Origin: Aminobacter sp039907765
GTDB taxonomy: Bacteria; Pseudomonadota; Alphaproteobacteria; Rhizobiales; Rhizobiaceae
Direction of reading: 5' to 3'
NCBI RefSeq assembly: GCF_039907765.1
Contig: NZ_JARDJI010000002.1
Coordinates: 124,001-188,000 of the forward strand
DNA: 64,000 nt
In this document: piece by piece, positions 35,037 through 43,335 of the stretch
How positions within the stretch are numbered: the stretch's first letter is position 1
Layout: the number at the start of each line of letters is the position of its first letter
The notes under the pieces: model-generated
The model's input: only the letters and a program-made list of their open reading frames with translations
Databases searched by the model: none
Told to the model about the DNA's origin: nothing
Made by a program: the position numbers and the translations under genes

Positions 35037-35920
35037 TGCGCGAAGTCGGCGCGGCCGTAGCCCTGCAGATAGAGCAGGGCGGTCAGGTCGGAATGATCGA
35101 TGCGGATCCTGGCTTCGGCGGCCACCGAGGGCTTGGCGTGCAGCGCTACGCCCGAGCCGGCCAGACGGATCATGTCGAGGTCGTTGGCGCCGTCGCCGAC
35201 GGCGATCGCGTCGGACGGGGTCAGGCCGAGGCGGGCCGAGATTTCGTAGAGGGCATCGGCCTTGGCGGCGCGGCCGAGGATCGGTTCGGAAACCTGGCCG
35301 GTGAGGCGTCCGTCGGTCTCGATCAGGTGGTTGGCGCGGTTCTCGTCGAAGCCAAGCTTGGCGGCGATGCGCGAGGTGAAGACATCGAAGCCGCCCGAGA
35401 CGAGCGCGGTATATGCGCCATGCGCCTTCATGGTGGCGACCAGCGCCTTGCCGCCCGAGGCAAGTGTCAGGCGATTGTCGATGATGCGATCGATGACCGA
35501 GGCGTCCAGCCCGGCGAGCAGGGCGACGCGCTCGCGCAAGGCCGGCTCGAAGGCGATCTCGCCGTTCATCGAGCGGGCGGTGATGTCGGCAACGCGGTCC
35601 TTGGCGCCGATCTCGTCAGCCAGTTCGTCGATGCATTCCTGGTCGATCATGGTGGAATCCATGTCGGCGATCAGGATCTTTTTCCTACGTTCGGCGTTTT
35701 CCTGCACGGCGAAGTCGACGGGCTCGCCGGCGAGCGCCGCCGACAGCGCTGCGGCTGCCTGTTCGGCCGACATTCCGGCGGGCAGGTCGATGTCGCATGC
35801 GACGGCTTCGGCCAGCCAGCGAATGCCGCTTGCGCCGAGGCCACGCATGGCCTTATCGGCAAGAGACGGCTGCAGCAGAGCGCGGTCGGGATGGGAAATC
35901 AGCGTGGCGACGAGCGGCAT
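35033..35920 (-). CDS. serB: Phosphoserine phosphatase SerB
   Basis: SerB hydrolyses phosphoserine in the last step of serine synthesis. The product has 295 residues from ATG 35920 (MPLVATLISHPDRALL). HAD motifs are complete: DMDST with nucleophile Asp86 and Asp88, LVSGGFDVF, and AVGDGANDLDMI. The N-terminal 75 residues form an ACT-like regulatory domain. The start region overlaps the proposed miaA start on the other strand, so the two genes have back-to-back promoters inside each other's 5' ends. Confidence 0.97.
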   Translation of the reverse strand: MPLVATLISHPDRALLQPSLADKAMRGLGASGIRWLAEAVACDIDLPAGMSAEQAAAALSAALAGEPVDFAVQENAERRKKILIADMDSTMIDQECIDELADEIGAKDRVADITARSMNGEIAFEPALRERVALLAGLDASVIDRIIDNRLTLASGGKALVATMKAHGAYTALVSGGFDVFTSRIAAKLGFDENRANHLIETDGRLTGQVSEPILGRAAKADALYEISARLGLTPSDAIAVGDGANDLDMIRLAGSGVALHAKPSVAAEARIRIDHSDLTALLYLQGYGRADFAQ

Positions 35921-36848
35921 CGAAAATTCCGGGAAAGGCGAGGGGCGCATCAGGAATGCGACCCTGATAGCCGGGCCGACCGCCAGCGGCAAGTCGGCAC
36001 TGGCGCTGAAGCTGGCCGAGCGCGACGGCGGCGTGATCGTCAATGCCGATTCCATGCAGGTCTATGGCGTGCTCGACGTGCTGACGGCGCGGCCGGGTGC
36101 TGCGGAACTCGCCCGGGCACGCCACTTCCTCTACGGCCATGTGTCGCCGGCCACGGCCTATTCGACGGGCGCCTGGCTGCGCGACGTGGCGGTGCTCGCC
36201 GACAGCGGCATCTTCGATGCGCAGCGGCCGATCTTCGTCGGCGGAACCGGGCTCTACTTCCGGGCGCTCGCCGAGGGCATCTCGGAGATGCCGGACATTC
36301 CCCAGGAGGTCCGCGACCGCTGGCGCTGGCGGCTCAACGAGGAAGGCGCGCCGAGGCTGCACCGCCTGCTCATGCGGGTCGATCCCGAGGTGGCCATGCG
36401 CCTCAAGGCGAGCGACGGCCAGCGCATCGTGCGGGCGCTCGAAGTGCTGCAGGCCTCGGGCCGTTCGATCCTCAAATGGCAGGCCGACCGAGGCCATCCG
36501 ATGATCGACCTTGCGACCGCGCGCTTCCTCGTCATCGAACCCGATCGCAAGGCGCTGATCGAGCGGATCGACGCACGCTTCGACAAGATGATCGAAGCGG
36601 GGGCGCTCGAAGAGGTGAAGGCGATCGGCGCGATGCGGCTCGCGCCGGAACTTCCGGCGATGAAGGCGATCGGGGTGCGCGAGCTTGCCGCGGCGATGGC
36701 GGGCGAGATGGGATTCGACGAGGCGATCGAGCGGGCAAAGATCGCCACGCGCCAATATGCCAAACGGCAGTCGACCTGGTTCCGCAACCAGTTCGGTCCG
36801 GAATGGCGAAGGATAGGCGGCGAGGCCCTGGTCCGGCCTCCGGATTAA
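35904..36848 (+). CDS. miaA: tRNA dimethylallyltransferase MiaA (start uncertain)
   Basis: MiaA adds the dimethylallyl group to A37 of tRNAs that read U-initial codons. The body is complete: LIAGPTASGKSALALKLAE (P-loop), NADSMQVYGVLDVLTARP (catalytic Asp-Ser), FVGGTGLYFRALAEGISE, and the C-terminal ATRQYAKRQSTWFRNQF. No ATG is available in frame near the start. GTG 35904 gives 314 residues with an 18-residue lead. Alternatively ATC 35949, in the context ATC-AGG-AAT-GCG, sits just after GAGGGG and would give the short lead usual in relatives. Confidence 0.93.
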   Translation: MATSGIENSGKGEGRIRNATLIAGPTASGKSALALKLAERDGGVIVNADSMQVYGVLDVLTARPGAAELARARHFLYGHVSPATAYSTGAWLRDVAVLADSGIFDAQRPIFVGGTGLYFRALAEGISEMPDIPQEVRDRWRWRLNEEGAPRLHRLLMRVDPEVAMRLKASDGQRIVRALEVLQASGRSILKWQADRGHPMIDLATARFLVIEPDRKALIERIDARFDKMIEAGALEEVKAIGAMRLAPELPAMKAIGVRELAAAMAGEMGFDEAIERAKIATRQYAKRQSTWFRNQFGPEWRRIGGEALVRPPD

Positions 36849-36902
36849 CCCTCCGTAAGGCGCCGCCGTGACATAAGCGCGGGAGGACTGCACAGGGGCA
36901 TC

Positions 36903-37691
36903 ATGCGCTTTCACAAGGCTGAAACCGCGTTCTTTTTCTTCATTGCGCTGATCTCGTCCGCGGCGCTGGCGACTTTCTATGCCTGGAGCCTGATCGATCA
37001 TCCTGACATGGTCGACATGTCGGGGCTGGCCGGTACGATCGCATCACTGCAAGTGCTGCTGCTCGTGACCGCCGTGCTGCTTGCCGGCACGGTGGCGTTC
37101 GGTCTGTTCTTCATCCTGCCGCTCATCCGCACCCAACTGAAGGAGGGGGGCAAGCTGCGGGAAATGACCGCCTCGCTCAGCGCCCGTTCGCGCAACCTCG
37201 AACAGGCGGCGCTCACCGACGGGCTGACCGGCATGCAGAACCGGCGCTATTTCGACGATGCGCTCAAGGAATATCTCGGCGAATTCCGCCGCATCGGCAA
37301 GCCGGTCGGCCTGATGATCCTCGACCTCGACCATTTCAAGCAGGTCAACGACACCTACGGCCACGACGTCGGCGACGAGGTGCTTCGCTCCGTGGCCGCC
37401 TGCCTGAAGAGCATGACGCGATATCACGATGTGGTTGCGCGCCTGGGCGGCGAGGAGTTCGCGATCGTGGCGCCGAACATGGACCTTGCACTGTTGCAGC
37501 GTCTTGCCGAGCGGATGCGCAAGGCGATCGCCGCGCTGGAGATCAAAGGCGGCAGCGCCCAGCTCAGCGTGACCTCCAGCGTCGGGCTCGCGCTATGGGA
37601 CCAGGAGGAGACGGCGGAGGAATTCTATCGCCGCGCCGACAAACAGCTCTACGAGGCGAAAAGGCAAGGCCGCAACCGCGTCTGCGCGTGA
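36903..37691 (+). CDS. Membrane diguanylate cyclase (GGDEF)
   Basis: The 262-residue protein predicted to make cyclic di-GMP has two membrane segments (about residues 10-30 and 48-72), a short linker helix, then the GGDEF domain from about residue 95: DGLTGMQNRRYFDDAL, ILDLDHFKQVNDTYGHDVGDEVL, and active-site motif GGEEF. The inhibitory RxxD site five residues before the motif is absent (sequence YHDVVARLGGEEF), so product inhibition may be lost. No sensory domain is visible between the membrane segments. It lies 54 bases after miaA and converges on the HerA-like gene. Confidence 0.94.
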   Translation: MRFHKAETAFFFFIALISSAALATFYAWSLIDHPDMVDMSGLAGTIASLQVLLLVTAVLLAGTVAFGLFFILPLIRTQLKEGGKLREMTASLSARSRNLEQAALTDGLTGMQNRRYFDDALKEYLGEFRRIGKPVGLMILDLDHFKQVNDTYGHDVGDEVLRSVAACLKSMTRYHDVVARLGGEEFAIVAPNMDLALLQRLAERMRKAIAALEIKGGSAQLSVTSSVGLALWDQEETAEEFYRRADKQLYEAKRQGRNRVCA

Positions 37692-37725
37692 CGCCGTCCC
37701 GGCAAAATCAGATCGCTCCGGCAGC

Positions 37726-39543
37726 TCAGCCGTTCGGCGGCCGGCCCCCGAAAGTGGTCGGGCGCAGGCCGAAACGGGTGTCGAAGTCGTCGTCCGGCTG
37801 CGGCCTCGAGGCCGGCTTGCGATAGTCGGAATCGCCTGCCTGCTTCTGGGTGTCGACGACATCGGCGAAGCCCAGGGCCGCCGGCGGCCTGGGGACGTTG
37901 CGCAGGCGTTCGACGACCGCGGCGAGATCGACCTCGTCGCTGCCGGCCGAGGCGGCCTCGGCGGCGCGCTTGGAGACGCCGGGGATCAGTTCCGACGGCA
38001 GTCTCTCGAATTTGAGGCGCATCGTGGTGGCGACGCCCTCGCCGAAGGCGATCGCCTCGCGCTGACCCATGGACGACAGGAAGGACAAGGTGGAGGCTGA
38101 GGAATCGGCGATCGCCGAGCGGATGATCGCCTGGTCCTGCTCGTTGGCGAGCCGCATGGCGAAGACGGTCGAGCATTGCGAAAGCACGGTCGGATCGAGT
38201 TCGCCTGGGCGCTGGGTGATCACGCCCAGGTAGCAGCCATATTTGCGGCCCTCCTTGGCGATGCGCGACAGCGCATGGCGGGTGGGCGCGAAGCCGAGCC
38301 GATGGTCGGCCGGCATGTAGCGGTGCGCTTCCTCGCAGAGCAGCAGGAGCTTGAGCCGTCCCTCGCTCCACAGCGCGAGGTCGAAGGCGAGGCGCGCCAG
38401 CACCGAGCAGACCGAGTTGACCACTTCCGAGGGCAGGCCGGCCATCTCGAAGCAGGTCACCGGGCGACCGTGGGTCGGCACGCGGAAGATGTTGCCGATG
38501 GTCTCGTGGATCGTGTCCTCGATCAGCCGCGAGTGGAACATGAAGCGGTAGCGCGGATCGGCGAGGGCGGATTCGATGCGGGTGCGCAGCGATTTCAGGA
38601 TCGGCCGCTCGTTCTTGGATTCGAGCATGCCCATGCGCTCGTCGATCTGCTTGATGAGATCGGCGATGCGGTAGGGCACGGGCGTGTCGGCCGTCAGCGC
38701 GTCGGCACCTCTTCGCAAGAAGGCGCCGCCATGCGGGTTGCGGTAGAGGTTCTTGGCGGCCGGGATGAGGTCGCGCAGCACGTCGATCTCTTCGGCGTCG
38801 GTCTCGCGACCGCGGAACAGCACCTCGGCGAATTCCTCCAGACGGAACAGCCAGAAGGGCAGGTCGAGCGAGTTGGTGTCGATCTTGATGCAGTACTCCG
38901 GCAGCGAAGCGGCGAACTCGTTGTGCGGGTCCATGATCAGCACGCGCAGGTCCGGTCGCGCGGCGATCGCCTTGCGCAGCAGCAACGAGACCGCGGTCGA
39001 CTTGCCGACGCCGGTGGTGCCGACAACAGCGAAATGGCGCGCCAGGGTCTCGTCGATGGCGATGCAGGCGTCGATCGTCTCGTCCTGCGACAGCCGGCCA
39101 ATGGTGACGCTGTGGCGGCCGGCGAGGTCGTAGACGGCCTGCAGGTCACGGCTGCGGATGCGGTGGGCGATGGCGCCGATATGGGGATAGCAGGTGATGC
39201 CGCGGTCGAAGACCGGGCGCAGGTCCGGTCCGGTATCGCGGACCTCGCCGATGAGTTCGACGCTCACCTCTATGGGGTTGTCGCCCTCGCTGCTCCAGGA
39301 GCGGTCGGCCTTGCCGATCGAATAGACCAGCCCGATGGTGCGCGTCTCGCCGAGGTTGATCGAGATCATGCGCCCGACGGTCCAGAGTCCCGACGCCACC
39401 GCGCCGCCGCTTTCGGCATAGGCGCTGATGACGGCGCGCGCGCCGTCGCATTGCACCACGTTGCCGAGGATGCGGGCGTCGTCCTGCGACGGATCCCGCC
39501 GTTCCTGCGGATTTGCCGTCGTGACCTGGCGTTCGACGTACAT
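37726..39543 (-). CDS. HerA-like ATPase (DUF87 type)
   Basis: The 605-residue AAA+ FtsK/HerA superfamily protein starts at ATG 39543 (MYVERQVTTAN). It has an N-terminal HAS-barrel-like domain (about residues 25-150), Walker A VVGTTGVGKST (about 174-184), IMDPHNEF, Walker B LLLLCEEAHRYMP and the arginine-finger region, then a Pro/Asp-rich tail. In archaea HerA pairs with the NurA nuclease for end resection; no nurA-like gene is adjacent here, and the role of stand-alone bacterial copies is unclear. It is divergent from the ilv leader. Confidence 0.92.
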   Translation of the reverse strand: MYVERQVTTANPQERRDPSQDDARILGNVVQCDGARAVISAYAESGGAVASGLWTVGRMISINLGETRTIGLVYSIGKADRSWSSEGDNPIEVSVELIGEVRDTGPDLRPVFDRGITCYPHIGAIAHRIRSRDLQAVYDLAGRHSVTIGRLSQDETIDACIAIDETLARHFAVVGTTGVGKSTAVSLLLRKAIAARPDLRVLIMDPHNEFAASLPEYCIKIDTNSLDLPFWLFRLEEFAEVLFRGRETDAEEIDVLRDLIPAAKNLYRNPHGGAFLRRGADALTADTPVPYRIADLIKQIDERMGMLESKNERPILKSLRTRIESALADPRYRFMFHSRLIEDTIHETIGNIFRVPTHGRPVTCFEMAGLPSEVVNSVCSVLARLAFDLALWSEGRLKLLLLCEEAHRYMPADHRLGFAPTRHALSRIAKEGRKYGCYLGVITQRPGELDPTVLSQCSTVFAMRLANEQDQAIIRSAIADSSASTLSFLSSMGQREAIAFGEGVATTMRLKFERLPSELIPGVSKRAAEAASAGSDEVDLAAVVERLRNVPRPPAALGFADVVDTQKQAGDSDYRKPASRPQPDDDFDTRFGLRPTTFGGRPPNG

Positions 39544-39696
39544 CTTGGATTTTCTTCCCCAATTCCCTGTCGCGAATCCTAGCGCGACGCGGTTAAGGGC
39601 GGGTGAGGTCGCATGGTGTGGCAAGGGTTAAGCGAACGGTGAAAATTTGAACGATGGGGCGTCGAATGACGTTGCGGAAAATTTTCGCCGTTGCCG

Positions 39697-39725
39697 TTGA
39701 CAGCGCGCCCGGGCCCGCATTAACG
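39697..39725 (+). promoter_or_regulatory. Promoter of the ilvBN leader
   Basis: TTGACA (39697-39702), 17-base spacer, then TTAACG (39720-39725). The expected start of transcription is about ten bases later, almost exactly at the leader ATG at 39735, which implies a leaderless reading frame. Confidence 0.55.
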
Positions 39726-39734
39726 TCCGCGCCC

Positions 39735-39788
39735 ATGAAGACGGCACTCATTCTCGTAGTAGGAACGCGCATGGGCAAGGCGGTGTAA
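39735..39788 (+). CDS. ilvL: ilvBN leader peptide
   Basis: A 17-residue reading frame encodes MKTALILVVGTRMGKAV. Leu-Ile-Leu-Val-Val are five consecutive branched-chain residues, exactly what transcription attenuation by branched-chain aminoacyl-tRNA needs. The stop codon lies inside a GGCGGT/ACCGCC hairpin. Promoter position suggests the mRNA begins at or next to the ATG. No ribosome binding site is visible upstream, consistent with leaderless translation as known for rhizobial trp leaders. Confidence 0.85.
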   Translation: MKTALILVVGTRMGKAV

Positions 39789-39844
39789 CCGCCGGGCGAA
39801 ATCCCCCCATGCGCAGACGCAAGGCTCCCTCGGGGGCCTTTTTT
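39767..39844 (+). promoter_or_regulatory. ilvBN transcription attenuator with terminator hairpin
   Basis: Segment GCGCATGGG (39767-39775), inside the leader frame, pairs with CCCATGCGC (39806-39814). The terminator AAGGCTCCC / GGGGGCCTT (39821-39840) follows, with TTTTTT (39839-39844). A ribosome stalled at the Leu-Ile-Val codons would cover the region before 39767 and could shift the pairing so the terminator does not form. This is classic alphaproteobacterial amino-acid attenuation. The exact antiterminator pairing was not computed. Confidence 0.8.
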
Positions 39845-39910
39845 ATTGCCTGAAACAGGACTAAACGACCAGTAACCGCCGAGAACGGCAGAAGAAGACG
39901 GGACGGACCG

Positions 39911-41695
39911 ATGAGCGGACATAGTGAAAGCGGGCGACGCGAAATGACCGGCGCCGAGATGGTGGTGCAGGCGCTGAAGGACAACGGCGTCAAGCACCTC
40001 TTCGGCTATCCCGGCGGCGCGGTCCTTCCGATCTATGACGAACTGTTCCAGCAGGACGACGTCCAGCACATTCTGGTGCGCCACGAGCAGGGCGCCGGAC
40101 ACGCGGCCGAAGGCTATGCGCGCTCGACCGGCAAGGCGGGCGTCATGCTGGTAACCTCCGGTCCCGGCGCCACCAATGCGGTGACGCCGCTGCAGGACGC
40201 GCTGATGGATTCGATCCCGCTTGTCTGCATCACGGGCCAGGTGCCGACCTCGCTGATCGGTTCCGACGCCTTCCAGGAATGCGACACGGTCGGCATCACG
40301 CGGCCCTGCACCAAGCACAATTGGCTGGTGAAGGACGTCAACGAGCTGGCCGGCATCCTGCACGAGGCCTTCCACGTCGCCACCACGGGCCGTCCCGGCC
40401 CGGTGGTCGTCGACATCCCCAAGGACGTGCAGTTCGCCAAGGGCATTTACACGCCGCCGCAGACGGCGCCGCGTACCTCCTACCAGCCGAAGGTCCAGGG
40501 CGACCTCGAGCGGGTGAAAGAAGCCGTGGCGCTGATGGCGTCCGCAAAGCGGCCGATCATCTATTCGGGCGGCGGGGTGGTGAACTCCGGTGCCGAGGCG
40601 AGCCACCTCCTGCGCGAACTGGTCGATTTGACCGGCTTCCCGATCACCTCGACGCTGATGGGCCTCGGCGCCTATCCGGCCTCGGGCAAGAACTGGCTCG
40701 GCATGCTCGGCATGCACGGCAGCTACGAAGCCAACATGGCGATGCATGATTGCGACGTCATGGTGTGCATCGGTGCGCGCTTCGACGACCGCATCACCGG
40801 GCGCCTGAACGCGTTCTCGCCGAATTCGAAGAAGATCCATATCGACATCGACCCGTCGTCGATCAACAAGAACGTGCGTGCCGACGTGCCGATCCTCGGC
40901 GATGTCGGCCGGGTGCTGGAAGACATGGTCCGCCTGTGGCGGGCGACCGCCAAGGCCGACAAGAAGGCGCTCTACCCATGGTGGGAGCAGATCGCCAGAT
41001 GGCGCGCGCGCGACAGCTACGCCTACAAGGCCAACAGCGACGTGATCATGCCGCAATACGCCATCCAGCGGCTCTACGAGAACAGCAAGCACCTCGACAC
41101 CTACATCACCACCGAGGTCGGCCAGCACCAGATGTGGGCGGCCCAGCACTACGGCTTCGAAAAGCCGAACCGCTGGATGACCTCCGGCGGCCTGGGCACG
41201 ATGGGCTACGGCCTGCCGGCGGCGCTCGGCGTGCAGATCGCGCATCCCGAAGCGCTGGTGGTCGACATCGCCGGCGACGCCTCGGTGCAGATGTGCATCC
41301 AGGAGATGAGCACGGCGATCCAGTACGATGCGCCGATCAAGGTGTTCATCCTCAACAACTCCTACATGGGCATGGTGCGCCAATGGCAGCAGCTGCTGCA
41401 CGGCAACCGCCTGTCGCACTCCTACACCGAGGCGATGCCCGACTTCGTCAAGCTGGCCGAGGCCTATGGCGGCCACGGCATCCGCTGCGAGAAGCCGGAC
41501 GAGCTCGATGACGCGATCAAGGAGATGATCTCGGTGAAGAAGCCGGTGATCTTCGATTGCCGTGTGGCGACGCTCGCCAACTGCTTCCCGATGATTCCCT
41601 CCGGCAAGGCGCACAACGAGATGCTGCTGCCGGACGAGGCGACCGACGAGGCGGTGGCCAACGCCATCGACGCCAAGGGCCGCGAGCTGGTCTGA
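39911..41695 (+). CDS. ilvB: Acetolactate synthase large subunit
   Basis: The catalytic subunit of acetohydroxyacid synthase makes acetolactate or acetohydroxybutyrate for valine, leucine and isoleucine. The 594-residue protein has the ThDP-activating glutamate (VRHEQGAGHAAEGYAR, Glu59), FAD/substrate domain VGARFDDRITG and the ThDP-Mg site GDASVQMCIQEM ... NNSYMGM. It is preceded by the leader and attenuator and followed by ilvN 75 bases downstream. Confidence 0.98.
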   Translation: MSGHSESGRREMTGAEMVVQALKDNGVKHLFGYPGGAVLPIYDELFQQDDVQHILVRHEQGAGHAAEGYARSTGKAGVMLVTSGPGATNAVTPLQDALMDSIPLVCITGQVPTSLIGSDAFQECDTVGITRPCTKHNWLVKDVNELAGILHEAFHVATTGRPGPVVVDIPKDVQFAKGIYTPPQTAPRTSYQPKVQGDLERVKEAVALMASAKRPIIYSGGGVVNSGAEASHLLRELVDLTGFPITSTLMGLGAYPASGKNWLGMLGMHGSYEANMAMHDCDVMVCIGARFDDRITGRLNAFSPNSKKIHIDIDPSSINKNVRADVPILGDVGRVLEDMVRLWRATAKADKKALYPWWEQIARWRARDSYAYKANSDVIMPQYAIQRLYENSKHLDTYITTEVGQHQMWAAQHYGFEKPNRWMTSGGLGTMGYGLPAALGVQIAHPEALVVDIAGDASVQMCIQEMSTAIQYDAPIKVFILNNSYMGMVRQWQQLLHGNRLSHSYTEAMPDFVKLAEAYGGHGIRCEKPDELDDAIKEMISVKKPVIFDCRVATLANCFPMIPSGKAHNEMLLPDEATDEAVANAIDAKGRELV

Positions 41696-41770
41696 GGGCT
41701 GCCGTGCGGCCTTCCATGAAGGCCGCACATTCAACGAGTTAGCGCAAAAGCCTGAGATCGAGATTCATTC

Positions 41771-42343
41771 ATGAACGCACAGCTACAACCCACCGGCTCG
41801 GCCTATTTCATCGCCAAGGAGACGGCGCTGCCGGAGACGCACACGCTGTCGGTGCTCGTCGACAACGAGCCCGGCGTGCTCGCTCGGGTCATCGGCCTGT
41901 TCTCCGGCCGCGGCTACAACATCGAAAGCCTGACCGTCTCGGAAACCGAGCACGAGAAGCACCTGTCGCGCATCACCATCGTGACGCGCGGGACGCCGCA
42001 TGTGCTCGAGCAGATCAAGCACCAGCTCGAGCGCATCGTGCCGGTGCACCGCGTCGTCGACCTGACCGTCACGGCGCAGGAGCTCGGCACCGGCGGCGCA
42101 CTGGAGCGCGAACTGGCGCTGGTCAAGGTTTCGGGCACCGGGGACGCCCGCGTCGAGGCGCTCAGGCTGGCCGACGCCTTCCGGGCCAAGGTGATCGACG
42201 CCAATACCGAGCACTTCATCTTCGAGCTGACCGGCAAGGTGTCGAAGATCGAGCAGTTCATCGCCATCATGAAGCCGCTCGGCCTGGTCGAGGTGTGCCG
42301 CACCGGCGTGGCGGCGATGAACCGCGGCCCGCAGGGGATGTAA
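41771..42343 (+). CDS. ilvN: Acetolactate synthase small (regulatory) subunit
   Basis: The regulatory subunit of acetohydroxyacid synthase carries feedback inhibition by valine. The product has 190 residues: an N-terminal ACT domain (HTLSVLVDNEPGVLARVIGLFSGRGYNIESLTVSETE, valine-binding face) and a C-terminal ALS_ss_C domain (ALVKVSGTGDARVEALRLADAFRAKV). It follows ilvB in the same operon. Confidence 0.97.
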   Translation: MNAQLQPTGSAYFIAKETALPETHTLSVLVDNEPGVLARVIGLFSGRGYNIESLTVSETEHEKHLSRITIVTRGTPHVLEQIKHQLERIVPVHRVVDLTVTAQELGTGGALERELALVKVSGTGDARVEALRLADAFRAKVIDANTEHFIFELTGKVSKIEQFIAIMKPLGLVEVCRTGVAAMNRGPQGM

Positions 42344-42500
42344 GGGCAGAGCGCAACTCGCTTGTCGCCTGAACCTTGCCCGGCCTCGCCATCCTCGTGG
42401 CGGGGCTGCCTGTCCGCAACTTTTCGTTGTCGAAGGTGATTGCAAGAACGTTCGGGCCATGTAGTTTCCGGGCATTTCAGCTCAGCTCTTCAGTTGCCCC

Positions 42501-43214
42501 ATGAATGACCTGACGAATCCGGAACTGTGGAACAAGATCGCCAGCTACAACTTCGACGATCCGCTGGCCGAAGCGCCGTTTTCAGCGCGACTGGCGCTTG
42601 AAAACAGCTGGACTGCCTGGCGCGCGAAGACTGTCGTCGATGAATACAGGCGTTTCATCTATCTGGTTTGCGTATCTGATGAACTGCTCAGCCCGTCGCC
42701 CGAGATCGACAAGGCGTGGCACCTGCATCTGACGTACACGAAGGACTACTGGAAGAGATTTTGCGGCGAGACCCTGGGGCGGGAGGTGCATCACTACCCG
42801 AGCAGTGGGCCAACCGACAGCCAAGGCTCCCTGCGCGAAGCCTATGCACGGACGCTGTCACTGCTGGCAAGTGAGTTCGGCAAGGAGCCTGTTACAGCTA
42901 TCTGGCCAGAGGCTTCGGTGAGCGACCGGGGCCTTTCGACTGGAACATTTGCTTTGCCACCGACCAGTAATCTTAAGGACGCAATCCCTTTTTCCGTGGC
43001 GATGGTGCTGATAGGGATCGGCATCTCGTTGCTGTGGAGCAATGGCCTGATCGACAAAGTGGCAATCGTGGCCCTGTCGGTTGTCGGCATCATCGTTGCT
43101 GGCATCCTGTTCCTGCCAAACCGCCGCCGCCGCAAGGATCAAGGCGAAGGCTGTGGCGGTGGGTGCGGTGGCAGCAACGGCGGCGACGGCGGTGGTTGCG
43201 GCGGAGGCGATTGA
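42501..43214 (+). CDS. GRDP-like domain membrane protein with Gly/Cys-rich tail
   Basis: This is a 237-residue protein in three parts. The N-terminal 120 residues match the glycine-rich-domain-protein-like fold, with EYRRFIYLVCVSDELLSPSPEIDKAWHLHLTYTKDYWKRFCGETLGREVHHYP (His and Trp pattern DKAWHLHL). Two adjacent membrane segments follow (about residues 159-180 and 187-204). The C-terminus has RRRRKDQ, then about 20 residues of Gly and Cys in CGGG/GCGG repeats with five Cys. Similar tails occur in TIGR04222-type membrane proteins. Function is unknown. Base composition is less GC-rich than the neighbours. Confidence 0.8.
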   Translation: MNDLTNPELWNKIASYNFDDPLAEAPFSARLALENSWTAWRAKTVVDEYRRFIYLVCVSDELLSPSPEIDKAWHLHLTYTKDYWKRFCGETLGREVHHYPSSGPTDSQGSLREAYARTLSLLASEFGKEPVTAIWPEASVSDRGLSTGTFALPPTSNLKDAIPFSVAMVLIGIGISLLWSNGLIDKVAIVALSVVGIIVAGILFLPNRRRRKDQGEGCGGGCGGSNGGDGGGCGGGD

Positions 43215-43335
43215 GCTTGCCGCAACGAGGGTTCCCGGCACATCTGGCTTACCGTTCGGGCGTCTCTGGATCCTTGTTGAATCTTTCAAATAAGGTCAGC
43301 AATACTGACATAACATTACCCTTAGGGAGGGATCG

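Noticed and set aside
39593..41734. 713-codon minus-strand frame over ilvB
   Set aside because: It mirrors the ilvB coding frame; composition is His/Asp/Arg-rich without recognisable domains.
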